Shown: positions 1 to 4,178 of the stretch, piece by piece
How the letters are laid out: every line of letters starts with the position of its first letter
Position numbering within the stretch: the first letter of the stretch is position 1
Assembly (NCBI GenBank): GCA_001828645.1
Contig: MHZD01000159.1
Location: 370-5,608 of the forward strand
Direction: 5' to 3'
Length of the DNA: 5,239 nucleotides
Source of the DNA: Planctomycetes bacterium RIFOXYC2_FULL_41_27
Lineage (GTDB): Bacteria > Planctomycetota > Brocadiia > Brocadiales > Brocadiaceae
Notes under the pieces: model-generated
The model's database searches: none
What the model saw: only the letters and a program-made list of their open reading frames with translations
What the model was told of the DNA's origin: nothing
Program-made: the position numbers and the translations under genes

Positions 1-681
1 CCACAGGTCAACTGATTGCAAATCTTCGTCTGTAATAATGCCTGCCTTCAGGCTGTCATCCAGGTCATGATTATCATAGGCAATGGAATCAGCCTTGTCA
101 ACGATCTGGGCTTCCAACAGCGGTTTTTCGTTGATATTATATTCCGTTGTGGTGGATGTATGGTCGTAAGGAGAAGTATGTTTTACAATGGATTCCTTGA
201 GTTCCCACGATAGATTAAGACCAGGAAAGTCCGGGTATTTTTGCTCAAGGATGTCAACGACGCGCAGTCCATGAAGGTTGTGTTCGAATCCCCCATGCCC
301 CTCCATCAACTTTTTCAGGGCATCTTCTCCTGAATGCCCAAAGGGTGTGTGACCCAAATCATGAGCGAGCGCAATAGCCTCTGCGAGGTCTTCATTGAGA
401 TTCAGGGCGCGGGCGATGCTTCGGGCAATTTGCGCGACTTCGATGGTATGGGTTAATCGAGTCCGGTAATAATCCCCTTCGTGATTCACAAAGACCTGGG
501 TTTTATATTCTAAACGTCGAAAGGCTGTAGAGTGAATTATGCGGTCCCGGTCTCGCTGATAGATACTGCGATACTGATGCTCCTCCTCCGGGTATTTCCT
601 TCCCCTGGAATCCTTGCTTTTCATGGCATAAGGGGCAAGTTCTCGCTCTTCTCTGTTTTCGATTTCTTTACTTGTTAGCAT
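1..681 (-). CDS. dgt: dGTPase-like HD-domain dNTP triphosphohydrolase, 3' end cut by window edge
   Basis: N-terminal 227 codons of an uninterrupted frame that leaves the window at base 1. The family removes triphosphate from dGTP or other dNTPs in the cytoplasm, giving the nucleoside and PPPi, and so tunes dNTP pools. The sequence shows the family's N-terminal signature ([14 protein letters not shown], residues 15-28), the [15 protein letters not shown] stretch (50-64), [17 protein letters not shown] (75-91), [14 protein letters not shown] (106-119), GGFEHN (130-135) and [13 protein letters not shown] (194-206). The HD metal ligands are H78, H107, D108 and probably D198; all are present. The family is usually about 330-500 residues, so a third or more is missing. 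The ATG at 679-681 is chosen because the family normally begins shortly before LAPYA and the frame is closed by TAA at 721-723; no strong Shine-Dalgarno is seen. This is the last gene of the minus-strand series, 328 bp beyond the HIT gene. Family is secure; the preferred nucleotide is not determinable. Confidence 0.93.
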   Translation of the reverse strand, partial: MLTSKEIENREERELAPYAMKSKDSRGRKYPEEEHQYRSIYQRDRDRIIHSTAFRRLEYKTQVFVNHEGDYYRTRLTHTIEVAQIARSIARALNLNEDLAEAIALAHDLGHTPFGHSGEDALKKLMEGHGGFEHNLHGLRVVDILEQKYPDFPGLNLSWELKESIVKHTSPYDHTSTTTEYNINEKPLLEAQIVDKADSIAYDNHDLDDSLKAGIITDEDLQSVDLW

Positions 682-703
682 AGTAAAAATAGTTACATTT
701 TGG

Positions 704-733
704 ACACAGATAAACACAGATTATCATAGATTA
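704..733 (-). repeat. Degenerate 10-bp tandem array (TCTGTGTnnA type), three units
   Basis: On the plus strand three consecutive decamers read ACACAGATAA (704-713), ACACAGATTA (714-723) and TCATAGATTA (724-733). Read on the minus strand the unit is TCTGTGTnnA-like. The same unit recurs in the opposite orientation at 920-949 and 975-1004. The array lies directly upstream of dgt and abuts the large palindromic repeat at 731. From memory, similar runs are scattered between genes in many environmental bacterial genomes; no function is known to me. Confidence 0.7.
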
Positions 734-831
734 AGTTAGTCCCCCTTACCAAAGGGGGATTTAGGGGGTTGTGTTTCTTCCTGAATTATTTTACAACCCC
801 CTTACCCCCTTTTCTAAGGGGGATTTTACGC
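731..831 (+). repeat. MITE-like palindromic repeat, copy 1
   Basis: A roughly 100-bp element with long imperfect inverted symmetry. The outer arms CCCCCTTACCAAAGGGGG (741-758) and CCCCCTTTTCTAAGGGGG (805-822) are complementary to each other with two mismatches, and each can also fold on itself. The inner arms AGGGGGTTGT (763-772) and ACAACCCCCT (793-802) pair perfectly around a 20-base loop. A second copy, about 85-90% identical by eye, lies inverted at 4060-4165. No transposase is encoded, so if mobile it would be non-autonomous. TTAAG (731-735) and CTTAA (831-835) flank it, but copy 2 does not share them, so I do not call them a target duplication. It could act as an RNA hairpin between HIT and dgt. 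Confidence 0.8.
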
Positions 832-919
832 TTAACACCATCCTAAAAACCGCATGAATAAAATTAAAAATTCCTATACAATTAAATTATTATCGTTCGA
901 CTGAGCACTCACGACGAAG

Positions 920-949
920 TCCGTGTATTTCTGCGAAAATCTGCGCCCG
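920..949 (+). repeat. Degenerate 10-bp tandem array (TCTGCGnnnn type), three units
   Basis: Three consecutive decamers start at 920, 930 and 940: TCCGTGTATT, then TCTGCGAAAA, then TCTGCGCCCG. They match the unit of the 704-733 array in the opposite orientation, with C in place of T at the fifth position in two units. Position is downstream of the HIT gene. Nothing suggests that it is coding. Confidence 0.65.
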
Positions 950-974
950 GATTGAACCAGCGAAATCTTTTTCG

Positions 975-1004
975 TTTGTGTCCATTTGTGACAATGCGTG
1001 GCTA
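975..1004 (+). repeat. Degenerate 10-bp tandem array (TTTGTGnnnA type), three units
   Basis: Decamers start at 975 (TTTGTGTCCA), 985 (TTTGTGACAA) and 995 (TGCGTGGCTA). The unit clearly resembles those of the arrays at 704-733 and 920-949 and has the same orientation as the latter. It ends five bases short of the HIT stop codon, so it would lie in the 3' untranslated part of that transcript. The third unit is weak. Confidence 0.5.
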
Positions 1005-1009
1005 AATAA

Positions 1010-1486
1010 CTACAGATGTTTTTTGAATTCTTTGTAAAGGTCATCCAGAGATTGTGGAATGACCTTTACGTCAGAAACAACAGGCATAAAGTTTGTATCA
1101 CCGTTCCAGCGAGGTACAATATGGAGGTGGAAGTGACCAACAAGGCCAGCCCCTGCAGACTTTCCTAAATTAATGCCGATGTTAAAACCCTCAGGTTTCA
1201 TTATTTTTGTGAGGAGTTCTTTCATGTCTCTTGTCAGTTCCATAACTTCAAGCATTTCCTGTCCGGATAGGTCGGAAATATCTGCCTTGTGCTTGTTGGG
1301 CGCTACCATAAGATGTCCGCTGTTGTAAGGATATTTGTTCAGGATACAAAAGCAATCTTTCCCTCGATGCACAATGAGGTTTTTTTCATCCCGATTGTCC
1401 TGAACTGCGTTACAGAGAAAACATCCGTTCTCGTTTGAATGCTCTTGAATATATGTGATGCGCCAGGGCGCCCAAAGGTTTTGCAT
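1010..1486 (-). CDS. HIT-family protein, Ap4A phosphorylase/hydrolase-like
   Basis: A complete 158-residue histidine-triad protein. Such enzymes cleave nucleotide phosphoanhydride or phosphoramidate bonds (dinucleoside polyphosphates, AMP-lysine and the like) in the cytoplasm, with the middle histidine of the triad forming the nucleotidyl intermediate. The triad is H118-F-H120-L-H122 within GHFHLHIVPRW (117-127). An upstream NLGKSAGAG loop (106-114) and GHLMVAPNKH (57-66) also fit. The N-terminal LWAPWRITYI (4-13) and C22-x-x-C25 resemble the subgroup exemplified by mycobacterial Ap4A phosphorylase (Rv2613c), in which this Cys pair helps bind zinc. Length is normal for that subgroup. The ATG at 1484-1486 places the WAPWR motif at the usual distance from the start; upstream there is only a weak TAGG. 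It follows fmdB by 76 bp. The family is certain; the exact substrate is not. Confidence 0.93.
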   Translation of the reverse strand: MQNLWAPWRITYIQEHSNENGCFLCNAVQDNRDEKNLIVHRGKDCFCILNKYPYNSGHLMVAPNKHKADISDLSGQEMLEVMELTRDMKELLTKIMKPEGFNIGINLGKSAGAGLVGHFHLHIVPRWNGDTNFMPVVSDVKVIPQSLDDLYKEFKKHL

Positions 1487-1520
1487 TGTTTGATTACCTA
1501 AACAAAAATTTGATTTACGA

Positions 1521-1555
1521 TTTTAAATCCCAAATCCCAAATCGTACATCGTAAA
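1521..1555 (-). repeat. 7-bp tandem array (TTTGGGA type), five units, with inverted ends
   Basis: Read on the minus strand there are five consecutive heptamers: TTTACGA (1555-1549), TGTACGA (1548-1542), TTTGGGA twice (1541-1528) and TTTAAAA (1527-1521). The array is bracketed by the inverted pair ATTTACGAT (plus strand 1513-1521) and ATCGTAAAT (1548-1556), so the transcript could form a 9-bp AT-rich stem with a 26-base loop. It lies between the fmdB stop and the HIT start. A T5 run follows on the minus strand, but stem strength and spacing make it a poor terminator. Confidence 0.65.
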
Positions 1556-1562
1556 TACAATA

Positions 1563-1796
1563 TTATCCGCATCCAGTACATGTCGTGGCCGTGCAGCTAC
1601 CACAGCCGCCGGAACTTCCCTGAGAGGTAGTATCATTTCCACCACCTCCCACAGACATCCCAAACACAGAAAATATCTTGTGGATATGATCGCTCTGGCA
1701 GGACGGACAAAATAACTTTTTCCGTTCCGATGCGCTCCGAAAATATTCGTCAAATTTTGTAGTGCACTTATCACATTGAAATTCATATATTGGCAT
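1563..1796 (-). CDS. FmdB-family zinc-ribbon protein with cysteine-rich tail
   Basis: A small complete 77-residue protein of the FmdB/CxxC-CxxC 'putative regulatory' family, named for a gene near the amidase and formamidase genes of Methylophilus; the biochemical role is not established. It begins with the family hallmark MPIYEFQCDKC. Two Cys pairs, C8/C11 and C30/C33, should bind one zinc. A conserved-type SVFGMSV segment (43-49) follows, then a Gly/Ser/Thr-rich linker, and finally a second cysteine set C65-x2-C68-x4-C73-x2-C76. Family members often have a Gly-rich end, and a CGSC-type tail occurs in some. The ATG at 1794-1796 has the clearest ribosome binding site in the window (GGAG eight bases upstream). 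It lies 188 bp after the nlpD-like gene, separated by a composite palindrome. A longer overlapping frame at 1523-1909 is rejected. Family assignment is firm. Confidence 0.92.
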   Translation of the reverse strand: MPIYEFQCDKCTTKFDEYFRSASERKKLFCPSCQSDHIHKIFSVFGMSVGGGGNDTTSQGSSGGCGSCTATTCTGCG

Positions 1797-1813
1797 AAGT
1801 AATACTCCATTCG

Positions 1814-1970
1814 TTTCACCGCAAAGGCGCTAAGTACGCAAAGGGTGGTACAAAAAAAGAAGTTGGGAGGTTGAGGGGTTGAGAGGTTAAGCTTATTTCG
1901 ATTTCCCACCTTCTCATTTTCTCAACCTCTGCTTTCCTTCCTTTGCGAACTTTTGTGTCTTTGCGATGAA
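1814..1970. repeat. Composite nested palindrome made of CGCAAAG and GGTTGAG arrays
   Basis: The outer arms are about 30 bp each. Plus strand 1815-1845 carries CGCAAAGG, CGCTAAGTA, CGCAAAGGG, and the reverse complement of 1939-1970 carries CGCAAAGA, a 10-base unit and CGCAAAGGA. The inner arms are arrays of exactly 8-bp units: AGTTGGGA, GGTTGAGG, GGTTGAGA, GGTTAAGC at 1861-1892, and on the minus strand GGTTGAGA, AAATGAGA, AGGTGGGA at 1927-1904. The result is a 157-bp interrupted inverted repeat with a short centre near 1893-1903. It fills most of the gap between the nlpD-like gene and fmdB and stops 18 bases before the fmdB start. Similar CGCAAAG runs are, from memory, common between genes in environmental genomes; function unknown. 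Confidence 0.75.
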
Positions 1971-1984
1971 TTATTATTCTTTAT

Positions 1985-2755
1985 TTACGGTAAATAAGAC
2001 AGGGGGTTAACAGGTTTATCTTTTACGTATATTTTAAAATTGATTTCAGGTGGTTTGCCTGTGCCTGCCTGGCTAATACTCGCTATAGGCTGTCCCTGTT
2101 CTACATAGCTGCCTTCTCCTACCATGGGATTACTACGACATCCGTATATGGTGCGAGTGCCTCCATCGTGTTTAATTACGATGACAAGCGTGCCATCGTC
2201 AGCACCCGTAATGGCCTCGACAGTGCCTTTTTTAGCAGCAACTACATTTTGCCTTGGTTGGGGCAGGATATAGATACCCATATTTTTAATACCGTTTCTT
2301 ATTTCATTAAATTGCGATACAACCTGTCCCTTTACAGGCCAGATAAACCCTTTTGGTGATACACCACCAGTTACGTTGCTCACTGGTGCATAGCTTGAGT
2401 GTGCTGCGGAAGAGGTATAAGATTTTCCGGAATTAGGGATGGTAAGTTTTTGGCCAACTTCCAGGTCTTTTGTATTCGTTATATGATTGACTCTTAGGAT
2501 TGTTTCGACTGATACTCCAAAACTTTTCGATATGCGCCATAAAGTATCTCCTTTTTTTACAATGTAGGTCGTTTTTCCACCTGAAATAGGGGGCTGATAT
2601 GCCGTGGTAGATTTCACGTCTTCAATGGTTTTGATTTCTCTTTCAAGTTGCGCCGGTATCCTTGCCTTTGTGGGTTGAAGGGCACAGCCACCCATGAGAA
2701 GCGATAAAAATATACTGCCTGGGATAGCGGTGTTTACGAGAAAATATTTTTTCAT
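1985..2755 (-). CDS. NlpD-like lipoprotein: LysM plus catalytically degenerate LytM (M23) domain
   Basis: A complete 256-residue envelope protein. The N-terminus (KKYFLVN, then a hydrophobic run to LLMGGC) is a lipoprotein signal with the acylated Cys at 24; the -3 residue is Met rather than the usual Leu. A LysM peptidoglycan-binding domain spans about 64-107 (YIVKKGDTLWRIS ... VGQKLTIP). A Ser-rich linker leads to a LytM/M23 domain at about 137-256. That fold is recognisable from FIWPVKGQVVSQF, VVAAKKGTVE, VEQGQPIASI and KPVNPLSYLP. The zinc ligands of active M23 peptidases are gone: NMGIYI replaces HxGxD, IYGCRSN replaces the YxHL site, and EINFKIY replaces LHFE. This is the architecture of NlpD, which activates cell-wall amidases rather than cutting peptidoglycan itself; that role is inferred. 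E. coli NlpD is longer (379 residues). No Shine-Dalgarno is visible, but a promoter lies just upstream. Confidence 0.9.
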   Translation of the reverse strand: MKKYFLVNTAIPGSIFLSLLMGGCALQPTKARIPAQLEREIKTIEDVKSTTAYQPPISGGKTTYIVKKGDTLWRISKSFGVSVETILRVNHITNTKDLEVGQKLTIPNSGKSYTSSAAHSSYAPVSNVTGGVSPKGFIWPVKGQVVSQFNEIRNGIKNMGIYILPQPRQNVVAAKKGTVEAITGADDGTLVIVIKHDGGTRTIYGCRSNPMVGEGSYVEQGQPIASISQAGTGKPPEINFKIYVKDKPVNPLSYLP

Positions 2756-2770
2756 GATAATTGGTGATAA

Positions 2771-2799
2771 ATTCTAACAGCGCCTTCAGGTAAATTCAA
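2771..2799 (-). promoter_or_regulatory. Sigma70-like promoter for the nlpD-like gene
   Basis: On the minus strand a -35 box TTGAAT (2799-2794) is followed by a 17-base spacer and a -10 box TAGAAT (2776-2771). Each differs from consensus by one or two bases and the spacing is optimal. The start of transcription would fall near 2764, only about 9 bases before the ATG at 2755, giving an unusually short leader. It lies just downstream of the manC terminator, as expected for a new transcription unit. Confidence 0.6.
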
Positions 2800-2879
2800 G
2801 AATTTTCGACTAATAGCGCTTGACTATCTCAAAAGTAGCGATTGCTATACTCCCCTCTATCAAAAAGCTAAGTTCAAAG

Positions 2880-2915
2880 AAAAAAGTTGTTGGGTTTTGT
2901 CTTTTAAAATCCAAC
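2880..2915 (-). terminator. Rho-independent terminator of manC
   Basis: Read on the minus strand, the arms GTTGGATTTT (2915-2906) and AAAACCCAAC (2898-2889) form a 10-bp stem with a single A-C mismatch and a 7-base loop, followed by AAC and six T residues (2885-2880). It starts 20 bases after the manC stop. On the plus strand the stem pairs slightly better (G-U instead of A-C), but no gene ends there and the T-run lies on the minus-strand side. Confidence 0.65.
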
Positions 2916-2935
2916 CTAATTTGAGCAAATTATTT

Positions 2936-4030
2936 TTAAAGGTAGGATTGATGCCCTGCCTGTCTCAATTCTTCAACCAATTTTTTTATCTGCTCGGCTT
3001 TTTGCTTGTGGCATATAAGTGTCGCATCTTTTGTATGAACGATAATCAAATCTGTTGTACCGATGGTTGTTATCAGGTGTTGTTCATTGTTTACGATAAT
3101 ACACGAATTGGTATCCATTCCATGATGCATGCCCAAGACTGTATTTCCCAAATTGTCTTTTTTATTCCAGCGTTCGATGGCAAACCACGATCCAACGTCA
3201 TCCCAGGTAAAATCCACTTCAATAACGATAACATCTTTTGCCTTTTCCATAACTGCGTAATCAATTGAAATCTTCTCAAAGGCTTGATATTCTTTTTCGA
3301 CGGTAGTCCATTCAAACTCTGTCCCCAATGCAGCGCCGATCTTTTGAAGTCCCAGCGCTAATTTTGGCGTATATTTCGTGAGACATTCTAGTATTTTAGC
3401 TGTTTGCCAGACGAAACCCCCGCCATTCCAGTAATATTCGCCGGTATTAATAAAACGTTGTGCTGTCGGCTTGTCTGGTTTTTCCTTGAATGATTCTACT
3501 TCATAAACGTTAAAACCATTTTCTTCCAATAACCGTTTACCACGCTGAATATAGCCGTAACTCACGGAAGGTTCTGTGGGTTTAATTCCCATTGTAAGTA
3601 ATGAGTTATTTTTGTTCACAATATTCATAGCAGTTTCAGCCATTTTCAGAAATCGGCTTGCAGGTTCTATCACATGATCTGCTGTCATAACAATCATCAC
3701 GGAATCAGGAGCCTTTTTATGGATGATGGTTGCGGCTAGGCCTATACACGGCGCTGTATCTCTGCCTACAGGTTCGGCAACGATATTTGCTGGAGGGATT
3801 TGAGGTACCTGTTTCTTTATCTTTTCTTTATGTAATACATTGGTAACGATAAGGATGTTCTCAGGCTTAAATAAAGGCGTTATCCGGTCAATGGTGTGTT
3901 GAAGCATGCTCTTCTGACCAACTATGCTTAGGAGTTGCTTGGGGGTGTCTTCGCGGCTCCAGGGCCAAAAACGTGTCCCGCTTCCCCCCGCCATAATTAC
4001 TGCATATTTTAATCGCATAGGAATTTTCAT
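2936..4030 (-). CDS. manC: Mannose-1-phosphate guanylyltransferase (GDP-mannose pyrophosphorylase)
   Basis: A complete 364-residue cytoplasmic enzyme: GTP + mannose-1-phosphate gives GDP-mannose + PPi, the donor for mannose- and fucose-containing glycans, polysaccharides and lipid-linked sugars. It has the nucleotidyltransferase signature AGGSGTRFWPWSREDTPKQ (14-32) with the GxGxR loop and catalytic-type K31. It also has EPVGRDTAPCI (86-96), TADH (116-119; the Asp is the expected metal ligand), FKEKPD (181-186), WNGGGFVW (201-208), SIDYAVMEK (255-263) and WDDVGSW (276-282). The C-terminal part is a short beta-helix-like region; the separate phosphomannose-isomerase domain of long bifunctional ManC proteins is absent, so this is the short single-function type. 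Two starts are possible, ATG at 4030 or the in-frame ATG four codons later; neither has a good Shine-Dalgarno. It is preceded by the copy-2 palindrome and followed by a terminator. Sugar preference for mannose is inferred from the whole motif set. Confidence 0.93.
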   Translation of the reverse strand: MKIPMRLKYAVIMAGGSGTRFWPWSREDTPKQLLSIVGQKSMLQHTIDRITPLFKPENILIVTNVLHKEKIKKQVPQIPPANIVAEPVGRDTAPCIGLAATIIHKKAPDSVMIVMTADHVIEPASRFLKMAETAMNIVNKNNSLLTMGIKPTEPSVSYGYIQRGKRLLEENGFNVYEVESFKEKPDKPTAQRFINTGEYYWNGGGFVWQTAKILECLTKYTPKLALGLQKIGAALGTEFEWTTVEKEYQAFEKISIDYAVMEKAKDVIVIEVDFTWDDVGSWFAIERWNKKDNLGNTVLGMHHGMDTNSCIIVNNEQHLITTIGTTDLIIVHTKDATLICHKQKAEQIKKLVEELRQAGHQSYL

Positions 4031-4059
4031 TTTCTAAGCTGGTTTGCAGACGATAGCAT

Positions 4060-4165
4060 GCATAAAATCCCCCTTAGAAAAGGGGGCAAAGGGGTTGTAA
4101 AGAATTCTAGAAAAACACAACCCCCTGAATCCCCCTTTATTAAGGGGGACTTAGTAGGACTAACT
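4060..4165 (-). repeat. MITE-like palindromic repeat, copy 2 (inverted relative to copy 1)
   Basis: It matches copy 1 (731-831) when read on the minus strand, about 85-90% by eye over the shared part. The outer arms are 4131-4148 and 4069-4086 (both CCCCCTT...AGGGGG type), and the inner arms are 4117-4126 and 4089-4098. Near its left end on the minus strand it has ten extra bases that are missing from copy 1, bracketed by AGTCC direct repeats (plus strand GGACT at 4147-4151 and 4157-4161). It fills most of the 148-bp gap between rsmE and manC, starting 14 bases after the rsmE stop. In the transcript it would fold into one or more strong hairpins and could damp read-through or protect the upstream mRNA end; this is inference. 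Confidence 0.8.
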
Positions 4166-4178
4166 TGAGTTAATATTT

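Larger units (their letters stand above)
682..1009. other. Gene-free gap between HIT gene and dgt, filled with repeats
   Basis: I find no credible coding frame here on either strand. From left to right it holds a decamer array (704-733), a large palindromic element (731-831), an AT-rich stretch with nothing recognisable (about 836-892), a short dyad TTCG..TGAG-CA-CTCA..CGAA (896-918), and two more decamer arrays in the opposite orientation (920-949 and 975-1004). Repeat-like sequence therefore covers well over half of the gap. No clear rho-independent terminator follows the HIT gene: the small CGAAA/TTTCG hairpin at 961-974 has no T-run after it. Confidence 0.8.

Noticed and set aside
16..213. 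Plus-strand open frame of 65 codons
   Set aside because: It lies antisense to the dGTPase-like gene, whose motifs are unmistakable; no recognisable protein.
731..835. TTAAG/CTTAA at the borders of palindrome copy 1 as terminal inverted repeat or TTAA target duplication
   Set aside because: Copy 2 does not have the same border sequences, so it cannot be a family feature on this evidence.
961..974. CGAAA/TTTCG hairpin as terminator of the HIT gene
   Set aside because: Five-base stem with no T-run following on the minus strand.
704..1004. CRISPR array
   Set aside because: Units are about 10 bp, contiguous and without unique spacers; nothing like 25-40 bp repeats with spacers, and no cas genes.
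1523..1909. 128-residue minus-strand open frame overlapping fmdB in another frame
   Set aside because: It runs through the composite palindrome and the 7-bp array, matches no family, and covers the well-supported FmdB zinc-ribbon gene.
1983..1995. Palindrome ATTTAC-G-GTAAAT over the nlpD-like stop codon as an operator or terminator
   Set aside because: Only six AT-rich pairs around one base, overlaps coding sequence, and no T-run follows; likely chance.
2168..2359. Plus-strand open frame of 63 codons
   Set aside because: Antisense to the LytM domain of the nlpD-like gene; no family features.
2820..2851. Plus-strand promoter TTGACT ... TATACT
   Set aside because: The boxes are good, but the spacer is 20 bases, too long for sigma70, and no plus-strand gene follows.
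2897..3268. Plus-strand open frame of 123 codons
   Set aside because: It is antisense to the 3' part of manC, begins inside the manC terminator hairpin, and its protein resembles nothing known.
3091..3315. Minus-strand open frame of 74 codons in a second frame of manC
   Set aside because: Out-of-frame shadow; the manC frame carries conserved motifs right through this stretch.
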